Of a stretch of DNA of 43,749 nucleotides, positions 8,366 through 17,997 are shown one piece after another. The notes beneath the pieces are model-generated. The model made no database searches. It saw only the letters and a program-made list of their open reading frames with translations, and was not told the DNA's origin. The position numbers were made by a program, and so were the translations under genes. Within the stretch, counting starts at the first letter, position 1. Each line of letters opens with the position of its first letter. The stretch is from Caballeronia catudaia (GTDB taxonomy: Bacteria; Pseudomonadota; Gammaproteobacteria; Burkholderiales; Burkholderiaceae): positions 1-43,749 of the forward strand of contig NZ_FCOF02000048.1 in assembly GCF_001544755.2 (NCBI RefSeq). The letters are read 5' to 3'.

Positions 8366-9268
8366 TCACACCTGCGGTGGCCTCGTCGCCGTCAATGCTT
8401 CTGCTACTTGCCACAGGCGAATTGAATCCGCGCTCTTGACGGATCGGGGCTGTTTGGCAACGTGCGAGTTCCCGACGAGCAGAAAGCGGGGGCCGTAGAA
8501 TTCGCCCTGAGTCGTTTTGGGATCGACCGCCGCCTGCAAGAGCGAGTCCGTGGCCCATTTCACGTCCATGGACGGTACAAGTCGGAACCCTAGCCTCTTG
8601 CGGGTTGAATCAGTACCCATATTCGGACCGCTCGTCTGTAGATTGGTGCGTGTATGACCTGGATGGGCACTCGTACTGAGCAGGGGCCAGCTACGCTCGC
8701 GCGCAATCTCTGCCAATCGATTTGCCAACAACAGGCAGGCTAGCTTGGACTGCGCGTACGCCGTCATGGGCTTGTACGACCTTTCGCCTTGAAGGTCGTC
8801 GAAAACGATTTTGGCACCAATTGCGGCACTGCTTGTCATCGTGACGACGCGAGGGGACTTCGCTTCAAGCAAAAGGGGCAACAGCAGATTGGTCAGTGCG
8901 AAGTGGCCAAGGAAATTGGTCGCAAACTGTAGCTCGAATGCGTCGGGGCTCAGTACACGCCTTGGCGGCATCATAATCCCTGCGTTGTTTACGAGCACGT
9001 CAAGAGGGCGTCCTTCCCTGAGCAGGTGGTTGCCAAAATCCCTCACACTCGCGAGGCTGGAGAGGTCCATCATACGGACCTCAATCGATGCCCTTGGAAA
9101 CTCCTTGCGTATATCCCGCCGGGCGGCATCGCCTTTCGACTCGCTGCGTACAGCCATGATGACGTCGGCCCCAGCTGCCACCAATCGCCGAGTCGCCTCC
9201 TTGCCGGTGCCGCTATTGGCTCCGGTAATGACGATACGGCGCCCCCGCTGATCAGGAGCTCGGTACAT
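8366..9268 (-). CDS. Short-chain dehydrogenase/reductase (SDR)
   Basis: A 300-residue NAD(P)-dependent oxidoreductase of the SDR superfamily, closest in feel to the retinol dehydrogenase/WW-domain oxidoreductase-like group. It has the N-terminal cofactor motif TGANSGTGKE, DLSSLASV, VLVNNAGIM, then MTSSAA (catalytic Ser region) and YAQSK (catalytic Tyr and Lys), followed by HPGHTRTNL. The second-last Gly-motif position is Thr where most relatives have Ile (GxxxGIG); the three glycines remain. The substrate cannot be told. It starts at ATG 9268. The palindrome at 9433-9461 lies about 165 bp upstream and may regulate it, but no regulator gene is adjacent. A separate truncated SDR lies at 35129. 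Confidence 0.9.
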   Translation of the reverse strand: MYRAPDQRGRRIVITGANSGTGKEATRRLVAAGADVIMAVRSESKGDAARRDIRKEFPRASIEVRMMDLSSLASVRDFGNHLLREGRPLDVLVNNAGIMMPPRRVLSPDAFELQFATNFLGHFALTNLLLPLLLEAKSPRVVTMTSSAAIGAKIVFDDLQGERSYKPMTAYAQSKLACLLLANRLAEIARERSWPLLSTSAHPGHTRTNLQTSGPNMGTDSTRKRLGFRLVPSMDVKWATDSLLQAAVDPKTTQGEFYGPRFLLVGNSHVAKQPRSVKSADSIRLWQVAEALTATRPPQV

Positions 9269-9810
9269 TCGCGCTTCTCCTATGATTTCATTCGATAAGG
9301 CGGGGCTCGGAAGCGGACAGGTGGCAGGCAGTCAGCTCCAGCCGCCAAGGCACGTGCGGATAAGAAATGGATCTGGTGCTGGCCAGTCCGGGAGCCCCAA
9401 AGGAACTACTTTGGTGAAGTACACCGCATAGTGTAGTTTGCTTGATGAAAAAGTAAACTACCTGGTGTAAGTTTTCGGCTGCTGGGGCAGCCCGTCCCGA
9501 CGTGCCTTACCGGCCGCACGCGGCCGGATGGCGGCACTGTCACCCGTGATTTGGCCGCCGCAAAACGGTCGTTGAGCAAGGGCCTAGGGAGCCCCGGGCA
9601 TAGAAACTGGAGGACGACCTCGAAAGGCCGTTCATGGGCCGGTTGCTGCCCCCTTGGCGAACCTGGTTCCAATACGCGTGTCCTCTTGCCAACTCGGGGT
9701 CCAACTGCGTATCGTCGATTGTGGGAACCGACTCTGTACGGGTGGCGCCACGCTGGCGTTCTCGTACCGAGCGTGAGGTCTCAGCGTTGATACGAGCAAG
9801 AGGTACCACC
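9269..9810. other. Intergenic region with operator-like repeats
   Basis: About 540 bp between divergent genes. It contains the overlapping inverted repeats at 9420-9461. I see no supported gene. The frame of the downstream gene is open back to 9634, but without an SD or conserved sequence. Confidence 0.5.
9420..9461. promoter_or_regulatory. Overlapping inverted repeats, likely regulator binding sites
   Basis: GTAGTTT at 9433-9439 pairs with AAACTAC at 9455-9461, and TACAC at 9420-9424 pairs with GTGTA at 9431-9435. They lie in a short AT-rich stretch upstream of the SDR gene. A repressor of TetR or HxlR type would be a usual ligand, but none is encoded next to it. Confidence 0.5.
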
Positions 9811-10251
9811 ATGCGATTTTCGTCTCGCACGTTTCTCGTCGGCCCCGACGATGCCCTCTGGCGGCTGTCAACCAGCAAGTTCGACCGGATGCTTCGAGAT
9901 CCGGCGAGTCACAGTTTGGCCGCCTTTGCAGGGCAACGGGCGCGAATGGCCAACGTGGTCGTTGAATTAGTGGCCAGGCAACCGACGCGCATCATTAGAA
10001 CCACGTATTCGGTACTTTCTCTTGACGCTGAAGGTCGAGTCGACCCCGGTCGCTTCGAAGAGCAACAATTTGCTCTCGTGGAATCAATTGTTGCCCCTGT
10101 CATTGCTTCATCCGCAGATGAGGACAACCAACCTGTCGTCGACGCGACAGCTCGATTCATCGCGCAAGGGGGCCGGTGGACTCCGTCGGCCGCCCTGGCG
10201 CGCGCGATTGATGAGGCCGCGCTGGGGCAACGACCGTGCGCACGCCTGTAA
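9811..10251 (+). CDS. Conserved hypothetical protein
   Basis: A 146-residue protein of unknown function. I chose ATG 9811 because AAGAGGT lies 7-8 bp upstream and the preceding open frame looks non-coding. It begins MRFSSRTFLVGPDDALWRLS, with a central VELVARQPTRIIRTTYSVLSLDAEGRVD and a C-terminal VVDATARFIAQGGRWTPS, then a helix and basic end. This gives the impression of a small alpha/beta protein. There is no signal peptide, membrane helix or catalytic motif. It resembles short conserved proteins I associate with Burkholderiaceae genomes, but I cannot assign a function. It is a single gene with its neighbour on the opposite strand. Confidence 0.75.
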   Translation: MRFSSRTFLVGPDDALWRLSTSKFDRMLRDPASHSLAAFAGQRARMANVVVELVARQPTRIIRTTYSVLSLDAEGRVDPGRFEEQQFALVESIVAPVIASSADEDNQPVVDATARFIAQGGRWTPSAALARAIDEAALGQRPCARL

Positions 10252-10445
10252 GCCCAGTGAGGCAGCAGGCTGTCCGTGAGATTTCTGGCGAATTCGGCGA
10301 CCGTCGGCCGGGCCCCTCCGGGGCAAGCTCAATGCGTCTACCGTCACCGGTGCCATCGGCGTATCTTCCGATCCGACGAGCACCACTTCGCAGACCGGCG
10401 TCCCCATCGTCGTGAACCGCTTGCGCACTGGAACTCAAGTCGTTC

Positions 10446-10703
10446 TTACCCGCTAATGATCTCGCCAGACCAAATGTGATCGAACGCGGCGCCGGCTTCT
10501 CTCTGAACCTCGCGAACCGTTTCCGCATCGGGCGCTTCGTACTCGCAGATCATGTGTCTGCGATCGAGCGAAACGACACTGCGCTTCCACACGACGCCAC
10601 GAAGTTCGCTACATGGCGCTAACCGATCTTCGGCCGCCGCCAGGTCTTCGTCCGACTGCGGCATCGGAAAGCTCCGTTCGACCACCACGTGCGTCATTTT
10701 CAA
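10446..10703 (-). CDS. DUF4242-domain protein
   Basis: An 85-residue protein with the compact layout of DUF4242. It has an N-terminal strand (THVVVERSFP), a helix containing AAEDRLAPC, the central WKRSVVSLDRRHMICEYEAPDAETVREVQREAG and a terminal FDHIWSGEII. Related small proteins form ferredoxin-like dimers. One is reported to bind nickel, but no such role can be read here. It starts 31 bp after the stop of the large BTAD-AAA regulator and is very likely cotranscribed with it. This pairing suggests a dedicated effector or ligand-sensing partner, which is inference. Confidence 0.85.
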   Translation of the reverse strand: MKMTHVVVERSFPMPQSDEDLAAAEDRLAPCSELRGVVWKRSVVSLDRRHMICEYEAPDAETVREVQREAGAAFDHIWSGEIISG

Positions 10704-10734
10704 TTCTCCCGTTCACTGACAGCCGTGATCAAGG

Positions 10735-13700
10735 CTACTTCGTTTGCGTTGAAATCGCCGTTGTAATCGTGGGAAAGCGGTTGCGCAGGCGTCGGATGGC
10801 GGCTTCGCCGCGGGGACTTGGCGCACGTTCGTTCAACAGCGCGAGCAATGACCTGGCGTGCGACTCTGCCCGCTCGACCTCCCCTATCATCAGCGCGGAC
10901 TCGATTAGCATGACCGTGGCCACGATCATTTCGGTCGTTGAATGCAGGACTTGCGCCCCCGCCAGCGCCTCGGTTGCGTAGTCGCGCGCCTTCGCATTGC
11001 ATCCCCCGTCATACAAGACCAGGGCCGCTTCGTTGAGCGCGTAACAAAGGTGTCGCTTGTCGTCGGCCCGACGTAGTGCATCGAGGGCATCGAAGGCATC
11101 GAAGGCTGGAGAGCCCGGCTCGTCTCGGACGAGGCGCAGTGATGCAATTTTGCCGAGAACGTCCGCGAAAGGTGCGCCAGAGTCGCCCATTTTCCGTGCG
11201 ACTTTGACGATCTCACCCGACAGGCAGATTACGTCGGCGTGAGCGCCGCGCTCGAGGTTCATAGTCGCCAGCCAGACGAGACACTGATACTCGCGCCAAT
11301 GGTCGCCTGTTGCACGCGCTTGCAATACGGCATCGCTGAGCTTAGCGCACGCGAGATCCAGTTGCCCGTCGGCTCGCGCGAGCAGCGCCTCGCCCCACAT
11401 CAGTTCCACCACGCGCAGATCGCGGCGCTCCGCCATCGCGCTCGCTTCGTGTAGAACAGCGCGGGCGCGAGGAAGATCGCGCTCCAGTTCGAGCAGGCAT
11501 CGGCCCGTGTTCGCGAGCTGTTTGCAGCGCGTGGTTGCATCCGCCTTGCGCGCTGCGCTCTCCGCTCTGATTGTCACCTGTCGCGTACGCTCGATGTCGT
11601 TCGCCTGCTGGGTGAGCCACGAAAGGCTGTGAAGCCCCTGGACCACGTCCGCATGAAGCGACAAGGCTTCGGCCTCCTGAATCGCTCGCTCGAACGCTTC
11701 CTCTAGCAAGGCCGGGCGCCTGTCACCAGAACTGGCGGCTGCAACGAGCCGGGCCGTCAAAAGTCGGATCTCGAGACGGACACGCTCGCTGTCCTCCGGC
11801 AACGCGTGGACGTGAGCGAGCCCGCGCTCAGCGACCGAGATAGCTTCGGCGACGGCGAAAACACGAAGACAGTGATTGCTCGCTTCAACGCACGCGCGCG
11901 CGGTCATCAGCGAGTTGTCTGCCAAGGTGGCGTGATGGACCACTTCGCCGTGCAGACGCGGATCGTGCTTGCTCGCAGCCAGTAACTGCCGCGCGATCTG
12001 GTGATGCATGGCACGCTTGTGGGGCTGCGAAAGCGTCCGATAGACCGTCTGACGCACGAGGTCATGCGCAAAATCGAATTCGGCTTCAGAGGCAGGCGCG
12101 ATCAACCCGCGGCGTTCGAGATCGGTTAAGCAAGGAAGAATCTCGCGCAGCGGCCTTTCTGAAAGTCCTGCAAGTTGCTCGGGAGTGAAGCCATGGCCGA
12201 TGACTGCCGCGTAAGAAAGCAAGTCGCGCGTGACGTGGTCCAGCGGCGCAAGACGTTCCTCGATCAAGGTGTCGATGGACCGCGCCACAGGCCTCGAACC
12301 GGCGTTCTTCGCGCGCGTCAACTCAAGCACATAGAGCGGATTGCCGCCGCTTTGGCGCAAGGTCCACTCATGCGACACGTCAGTGCCCGATGTCGCAATC
12401 AGCGTTTCGACCTCCGTGGGGGTAAGCGGCGACAGCGGCGCGCGATCGAGCTTGCTATCGCGGGCAAGCGACTGCAGCAAGGTTCTCGCCCATCGGTTGT
12501 CGTCTGCTTCGGCGATTCGTGCCGCCGCCAGAAAGGCGACCGGTCGGCCATCGAGCCGTCGCGCAACGAAATGAAGCAGCGCCGCCGACGCCTCGTCAAG
12601 CCAGTGGAGATCGTCCAGGACGATAGCTAGCCGACGTTCATGACACAAGCGCTCGAGCAGCACGACGATCGCCTCGAAGAAGCGCTCGCGGCTTCTCTCG
12701 TCGCGTTGGACCTCGGGCGTGCCGGTGGACATCGGGCGAAGAAGAGGCGTCAGCGCTTCGTCGGCCGCCGATAGGATATCGGTCGTGACGGGGCGTAGCG
12801 CATCGATCCAAATACCGTACGGACGTATCGTCTCCGCTTCATAGCAGCGTCCCCGAAGCACGACGACACCCGCGCTCGACGCATTCTCGCTGAAGTAATC
12901 GAGCAGCCGCGTTTTGCCGATGCCCGGCTCGCCGGTCAGCAAAGTTAGTCTGCCGGACGCAAATGGCGAAGACAACAAAGCGTCCAGCTTTACGCGTTCC
13001 ACGTTGCGCCCGACGAGCGGCGGCGCCCAAGGCGACTGTTGATCGCAGATGATTTCCGCAAAATCGCCGCGTGCGGGCCCATGCGCCCTGGTTGCAACGC
13101 GGAGGTCGTCACGGACGTGTCGAATTACATCGTCGAGCGCCACACACGACCCTGCCCCAAGCTCACGGCGCATGAGCTCACGCGCATAGTCGTAGTGATG
13201 TTCCGCGTCCGCAGGACGGCCCGCGCCGTATAGCAGCCTGATTAGCGTGGTGTGTGCGGTTTCGTCAAGCGGGTCGGCCTCAACCAGTTCTCGTCCGCGC
13301 TGCATGGCAGCTGCCGGATCGCTGCCCAATCTGCTGATGAGCGCGCGAAGCACAGTCTTGCGCATACGGCCGAAGTGTTCCCGCTGACCGACGCACCAGT
13401 TATGGAAACGATAGCAGGCCGGAAGATCAAGTCCGCAGATGAAATCGCCTCGCAGCAGGGCTGCTGCATGCTCGAGCGTCGGCAACGGCATTGCATCGGT
13501 TCCCGGTGCGAGCAGCGTCCGCGCCGTCGTCGTATCGATCAGTGCGCCGGCGGGGTCGAAGGCGACGTGCGTGCGGTTGGCCGCGATACGGTCGTCCAAC
13601 GCATCGTCGACCAGCGGTCGCAACTTGCTCAGGCTCCAACGAAGCGCGGCGCGCGGATCGTCGGGACCGTCCCAAAGGAGATCGCATAAGGTCGATCTCA

Positions 13701-13947
13701 CGACGGCGCCATCGCACGATACAAGGTAGGCCAGCAACGCGCGAGTTCGGCGCGAGGCAGGCAAACTCACGATTGCGCCATCGCGCCTGACTTCGAGTTC
13801 GCCGAGCAGGCGAATGCTCAAAGTCGCGGATCCGGTACTGGCAACGCCCTTGTCTTCCACGCTGGCTCCCACCGTGAATACAACGTTTCGGGCGCAGTCT
13901 GATGCTGTCGCAATCGCGACGATGGTCATCAGAGAGTCTGCCATCAC
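10735..13947 (-). CDS. BTAD/AAA-ATPase transcriptional regulator (STAND type)
   Basis: A 1070-residue signal-transduction ATPase. In order it has an OmpR-like winged-helix DNA-binding domain (about 43-140, IRLLGELEVRRDG and SRRTRALLAYLV), a bacterial transcriptional activation domain (about 155-290), an AAA/STAND NTPase with Walker A TGEPGIGKTRLL (338-349) and Walker B LAIVLDDLHWLD (about 435-446), and a long C-terminal TPR-like helical array (about 640-1050). There is no C-terminal LuxR helix-turn-helix, so DNA binding must be N-terminal. Such proteins switch on when a ligand binds the sensor repeats. It begins at ATG 13947 or possibly ATG 13929, and is divergent from 14070. The DUF4242 gene follows within 31 bp. 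Its target genes are unknown. Confidence 0.92.
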   Translation of the reverse strand: MMADSLMTIVAIATASDCARNVVFTVGASVEDKGVASTGSATLSIRLLGELEVRRDGAIVSLPASRRTRALLAYLVSCDGAVVRSTLCDLLWDGPDDPRAALRWSLSKLRPLVDDALDDRIAANRTHVAFDPAGALIDTTTARTLLAPGTDAMPLPTLEHAAALLRGDFICGLDLPACYRFHNWCVGQREHFGRMRKTVLRALISRLGSDPAAAMQRGRELVEADPLDETAHTTLIRLLYGAGRPADAEHHYDYARELMRRELGAGSCVALDDVIRHVRDDLRVATRAHGPARGDFAEIICDQQSPWAPPLVGRNVERVKLDALLSSPFASGRLTLLTGEPGIGKTRLLDYFSENASSAGVVVLRGRCYEAETIRPYGIWIDALRPVTTDILSAADEALTPLLRPMSTGTPEVQRDERSRERFFEAIVVLLERLCHERRLAIVLDDLHWLDEASAALLHFVARRLDGRPVAFLAAARIAEADDNRWARTLLQSLARDSKLDRAPLSPLTPTEVETLIATSGTDVSHEWTLRQSGGNPLYVLELTRAKNAGSRPVARSIDTLIEERLAPLDHVTRDLLSYAAVIGHGFTPEQLAGLSERPLREILPCLTDLERRGLIAPASEAEFDFAHDLVRQTVYRTLSQPHKRAMHHQIARQLLAASKHDPRLHGEVVHHATLADNSLMTARACVEASNHCLRVFAVAEAISVAERGLAHVHALPEDSERVRLEIRLLTARLVAAASSGDRRPALLEEAFERAIQEAEALSLHADVVQGLHSLSWLTQQANDIERTRQVTIRAESAARKADATTRCKQLANTGRCLLELERDLPRARAVLHEASAMAERRDLRVVELMWGEALLARADGQLDLACAKLSDAVLQARATGDHWREYQCLVWLATMNLERGAHADVICLSGEIVKVARKMGDSGAPFADVLGKIASLRLVRDEPGSPAFDAFDALDALRRADDKRHLCYALNEAALVLYDGGCNAKARDYATEALAGAQVLHSTTEMIVATVMLIESALMIGEVERAESHARSLLALLNERAPSPRGEAAIRRLRNRFPTITTAISTQTK

Positions 13948-14069
13948 TGAGTCATTAGACGAAGATTACTACCAGACTGCGACGCTTCGCCAGCCGGGTC
14001 CGATTCCGCGTAAGCGTCCTGATTCACCTGATTCAGACCGTACGTGGCCTAAACGGAGGAGGTGAAATC

Positions 14070-14423
14070 GTGGATGGGTTCCGGGAAAGGCTCACTGAGT
14101 GCATCGGCGGTAGCGCTCATCGATCGATTGCCGATGAAGGAGCCGCGATTAATGAAGCGGACGCACTCCGGCTGTACGAAGCGCTAGCTGAAAATCCGCT
14201 ATCGGCGAAGCGGCTCGCAAAGAGGACGAGCTCGAATCTGCGGCGCGTGAACGAGTGGCTGGCGACACAGGTTGCGCGTGGACACCTTGCATACGACGCG
14301 GCCAGTCAGCGTTGCTGGTTGCAGCAGGAACAGGCGGGCGAGATCGCGAAAGCACCGTCACGAGCCTTCATGAACGAGGCATTCGCCGTCTGGCGCAGCG
14401 GGCGATTACTTGCGAGGTCGTGA
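14070..14423 (+). CDS. Stand-alone winged-helix domain, probably a truncated methyltransferase
   Basis: A 117-residue protein with GTG start and a very strong SD (GGAGGAGGTG, 14055-14064). Residues 30-90 (ALRLYEALAENPLSAKRLAKRTSSNLRRVNEWLATQVARGHLAYDA, read in pieces) match the Rv2258c-like winged-helix domain that normally forms the N-terminus of ~350-residue class I SAM-dependent methyltransferases. The catalytic Rossmann part is missing. The frame stops after AVWRSGRLLARS, and I see no methyltransferase motif downstream. It is either a remnant with intact translation signals or an independent small DNA- or ligand-binding protein. It lies divergent from the BTAD regulator. Confidence 0.7.
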   Translation: MDGFRERLTECIGGSAHRSIADEGAAINEADALRLYEALAENPLSAKRLAKRTSSNLRRVNEWLATQVARGHLAYDAASQRCWLQQEQAGEIAKAPSRAFMNEAFAVWRSGRLLARS

Positions 14424-14585
14424 ACGGCCGAAGATCTGATCGCTCGCACATGCCTGATTTTGCGTAGCCGCACATTGCTCCCCGCATGGCGGCAGTCGCT
14501 CAAAACGCCTACCTGATCGAGCTCCGAATCGTCACTCAAATTAGCAGGGATTTTAGGGGTCACATGGACGCGTCAGGAGATCCAC

Positions 14586-14861
14586 ATGAAGCAATTCTTC
14601 CTGTTCGTGATAGCTCTTTTAGCTATCGGATCGGCTTATGCTGAACGAGGCGACACCGAAGACCGATCGTTGATGGAATATTATTCCGCTCACCACACGA
14701 AGCCGCCTCCTCGCGATCGGAAAGCATCGCCCTCCGGCGCGAGCGCCCCACCTGCTCAAAGCGCGGCTTCCCGTTCCGCGTCCTCACCAAGGCGGTCCAC
14801 GTCGAGCCACGAATCTCACGAACTTCTCCGGGACACTGGACCTTTAGTCGCCTCTCAATAA
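14586..14861 (+). CDS. Small secreted Ser/Pro/His-rich protein
   Basis: A 91-residue protein with a clear Sec signal peptide (MKQFFLFVIALLAIGSAYA, cleavage after A-Y-A near residue 19) and a strong SD (AGGAGA) 7 bp before ATG. The mature part is short, charged and low in complexity (PPPRDRKASPSG, SRSASSPRRSTSSHESHE), so it is probably disordered. No family is recognised. It lies alone between a truncated regulator-like gene and a degenerate stretch. Confidence 0.75.
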   Translation: MKQFFLFVIALLAIGSAYAERGDTEDRSLMEYYSAHHTKPPPRDRKASPSGASAPPAQSAASRSASSPRRSTSSHESHELLRDTGPLVASQ

Positions 14862-15609
14862 GGAGCGAGGAGCAACGGATCCGACGCGATAAGCTCAGTT
14901 CTGGACAACGAGTGCAGGCAGCCATTGATTGTCGCCGCGTCGCTCGCGGCGAAAAAAGCTAAAAGTCGCGGGCGAGCCCCCGCAGTTGTTCAGGATTACT
15001 GTGTAACAAGTGACGTTGCAGATACTCTGGCAGCGCGACAATCAGGATAAGAATGTAGTGGCGCGGGTAATGATGCCGGTGTTGATTGACGCCGGCGAGC
15101 TTTGCCTGCCAGCCGCGCGTCAATCTGGATGGGAACAGCGCGTCAGTCGGCGGAGTCGATGCCGTAACGCGTGACGCCCGTGAGCTGCGAATTGCCCGTC
15201 ATAGCTGATCCTCCTGTTTGGGCGGCACGCCGACGTTCTTTGGTCGCTATACTGGCCGGGCGTCCCGGATCCTGCTGCTTGCGCTCCAGGGCGGTACGGC
15301 GACGGTAGCTTTCAACGTTCATTTCAAAGCTCGCCGAGTGATGGACCTCCACGCCATGCGGCTTAGCCAGCCGAGACGCTCGAGGAAGAGCAGACTCAGC
15401 GTGGGGAACAGTCGGCCCTGGCGAACTGATTCGCGAGCGCCTTTGCGACAAACATATTGTCCCGGACCAAAAACCGCGCAGGGTCGAAGCCGGCGGTCGC
15501 GAGCTTTTTACGCGATGCGAACACGAGTGGCATGGTCATCGCCTGCGCCGTCTTGATTCCAGACGTCGACATTTACGCGGCCCGACTCACCGGCGGAATG
15601 TTTCCGCAC
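14862..15609. other. Degenerate stretch without an intact gene
   Basis: About 750 bp. Short protein-like frames are visible on the minus strand but none is complete. One is at about 14959-15160, containing LPEYLQRHLLHSNPEQLRGL just before its stop. Another is around 15250-15400, containing VHHSASFEMNVESYRRRT. They look like fragments of eroded genes or insertion sequences. I cannot name them. Confidence 0.45.
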
Positions 15610-17997
15610 TTAAGTCCCTCCCCCTTTATTGCCCGATCCGTGCATCGCCGCGATGAGCGCATGCAACTGCTCCATTGTGAATGGCTTGCGCAGCGACGCG
15701 CAATTGAACCCGACTTGTTCCGGCGTCGGAGCATCGCCGCCCGATGCAAAAACGATCCTGATGCCCGGGTCGTGCTCGATCGCAGCTCTGGCCAATTCAA
15801 CGCCCGAGCGCCCCGGCAGGACAATGTCCGCAAGCAGCACGTCGATCTTCGCCGTCGTTAAGGCACGCATCCCTGCGTCTGCATCCGCAGCCTGACGCAC
15901 TTCATAGCCCATGCTGGTCAGCAGTTCACTGACTGCCTCCCGCGAACTGTCGTCATCGTCCACGACGAGAATTGCGAGGCTCGCGGGTGTATAAGACTGC
16001 ACCGAAGACGACGGCTCGGCGGCCGGTGATCCGGCCGGCGGAGGCACCTTCGCCGTGTCGACCGGCCCCAGCATCCGGCGAATCTTGGACGCAAGCTGCT
16101 CGCGGCTGTAGGGCTTGCTCAGCAGATGCACACCCTCGTCCAGTCGGCCCCCATGCACGATGGCGTTCTGGGTATATCCCGACGTAAACAGCACCTTCAA
16201 ATGCGGCAGCATCCTGGTTGCAAGCTTCGCAAGTTCGGTGCTGCGCATCGTGCCGGGCATTACCACGTCGGTGAAAAGAAGATCGATGTGTATGCCGCTT
16301 TGAACGATCACCAGCGCGCTCTGTGCATCGTCTGCCTTCAGTACGGTATAGCCAAATTGCCTGAGCGTTTCGACCGCGGTTGCCTGAACGCCTCTGTCAT
16401 CCTCAACGACGAGAATGGTTTCAGATCCGCCGGTGAGCACCACTGGTTGCCTGGGTTCCAGGTCAATGGCTTTCTCCATCGAGCGCGGTAGGTAGATCTT
16501 CACGGTGGTCCCGTGCCCAGGTTCGCTGTAGATCCTGACGTGACCGCCGCTTTGCTTGATGAAACCATACGCCATGCTCAGGCCCAGACCCGTGCCTTGC
16601 CCTTCGGGCTTGGTCGTGAAAAACGGCTCAAAAGCGCGCTCGAGGACATCGCGCGCCATGCCCGTCCCGGTGTCGGTAATGGCGAGCAGTACGTATTGCC
16701 CCTCGCGAACGTCAGCGGCCAGCGCACTGTAATGCGCATCGAGCATTGCATTCGACAGCTCGAGCGTCAGCTTGCCGCCTTCCGGCATTGCGTCGCGCGC
16801 GTTGATGGCCAGGTTCAACACCACGTTCTCGAGGTGGTTCGGATCGACCAGCGTGTTCCAGAGGCCGCCGGCAATAACGGTTTCGACGTCAATCATCTCA
16901 CCCAACGCCCGTCGGAGCAGGTCGTCCATGCTCCGCAGCATCACAGCCAGGTTCACGACCATCGGCTGCAGTGCCTGGCGACGTCCGAACGCGAGCAGTT
17001 GAGAGGCGAGGTTGGCTCCCCGCTCGACCGCATCGATTGCCTTGTACAGGCGTTCTCTGCTCCAGGCGTCGCGGCCATGGCGGCCTTCGAGCAATTCCAG
17101 ATTGCCGCGTAACACCTGCAGAACATTGTTGAAATCGTGTGCGACGCCGCCCGTCAGTTTTCCAAGCGCCTCCATCTTCTGTGACAGAAGCAGCGCCGCG
17201 CGGGCCTTTTCCAGTTGTTCGTGAGCGGTCTTGCGTTCCGTGATGTCGCGGGTGATCTTGGCGAACCCCACCAGCGTCCCTTCCTCGTCGCGGATTGCGT
17301 CAATCACGACATTGGCCCAGAACCGGCTACCATCTTTCCTGACCCGCCAACCCTCGGTCTCAAACCGCCCTTCCGTTGCGGCTGTTCGTAGGCCGTGCTC
17401 CGGCAGACCTTGAGCGGCGTCTTCGGCCGTGTAGAACCGCCTGAAGTGCGTTCCGACGACCTCGTGCGCCTCGTAGCCCTTGATGCGCGCGGCGCCCAGA
17501 TTCCAGTTCGTCACCAGTCCCTCAGGGGACAGCATGAAAATCGCGTAATCAGTGACCCCTTGCACCAGCAGCCGAAACCGTCGCTCGCTTTCGATCACGG
17601 CCTCATGGGCCATGCGTTTGTCGGTTGTATCGCGCACAATCTTGCCGAAACCAATGAACGTGCCATCGGCCGCATGAAGCGGCGTGATGAGCACGCTGGC
17701 CCAGAACGTCGTGCCGTCCTTGCGTACGCGCCACCCTTCTAAATCATATTGGCCGTGCTCCCGCGCTGCGCGCAGCGCCGCGTTTGGAACGTCGTTGCGC
17801 CGGTCTTCTTCCGTGTAAAAGACGGAAAAGTGTCGCCCAAGGATTTCATTGGTTTCGAAGCCTTTGATGCGCCGCGCACCAGGGTTCCAGCTGGCAACCT
17901 CGCCGCCTGCGGTCAGCCTGAAGATCGCGTATTCCGATACGCGCGCGATCAGCAGCGGCTGCCATGTTGAATCGATGTCGTCATCGTCGCTCTGCAT
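15610..17997 (-). CDS. Hybrid sensor histidine kinase (PAS-PAS-HisKA-HATPase-REC-REC)
   Basis: A 795-residue soluble hybrid kinase. It has two PAS domains of the same type (about 18-130 and 140-255, each with a W-x-V-R-K-D-G-x-x-F-W-A PAC segment). HisKA follows with phospho-acceptor His287 in GGVAHDFNN, then HATPase with N-box LNLAINARDAMPEGG and G-boxes DTGTGM and GTGLGLSM. A first receiver runs from about 533 (ILVVEDD, phospho-Asp in LLFTDVVMPG, Lys in SKPY) and a second from about 676 (ILVVDDDD, VLLADIVLPG, RKPF). No transmembrane helix is present, so it senses an internal cue such as redox state or small molecules. It is divergent from the single-domain response regulator at 18471, a likely partner. 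Confidence 0.93.
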   Translation of the reverse strand: MQSDDDDIDSTWQPLLIARVSEYAIFRLTAGGEVASWNPGARRIKGFETNEILGRHFSVFYTEEDRRNDVPNAALRAAREHGQYDLEGWRVRKDGTTFWASVLITPLHAADGTFIGFGKIVRDTTDKRMAHEAVIESERRFRLLVQGVTDYAIFMLSPEGLVTNWNLGAARIKGYEAHEVVGTHFRRFYTAEDAAQGLPEHGLRTAATEGRFETEGWRVRKDGSRFWANVVIDAIRDEEGTLVGFAKITRDITERKTAHEQLEKARAALLLSQKMEALGKLTGGVAHDFNNVLQVLRGNLELLEGRHGRDAWSRERLYKAIDAVERGANLASQLLAFGRRQALQPMVVNLAVMLRSMDDLLRRALGEMIDVETVIAGGLWNTLVDPNHLENVVLNLAINARDAMPEGGKLTLELSNAMLDAHYSALAADVREGQYVLLAITDTGTGMARDVLERAFEPFFTTKPEGQGTGLGLSMAYGFIKQSGGHVRIYSEPGHGTTVKIYLPRSMEKAIDLEPRQPVVLTGGSETILVVEDDRGVQATAVETLRQFGYTVLKADDAQSALVIVQSGIHIDLLFTDVVMPGTMRSTELAKLATRMLPHLKVLFTSGYTQNAIVHGGRLDEGVHLLSKPYSREQLASKIRRMLGPVDTAKVPPPAGSPAAEPSSSVQSYTPASLAILVVDDDDSSREAVSELLTSMGYEVRQAADADAGMRALTTAKIDVLLADIVLPGRSGVELARAAIEHDPGIRIVFASGGDAPTPEQVGFNCASLRKPFTMEQLHALIAAMHGSGNKGGGT

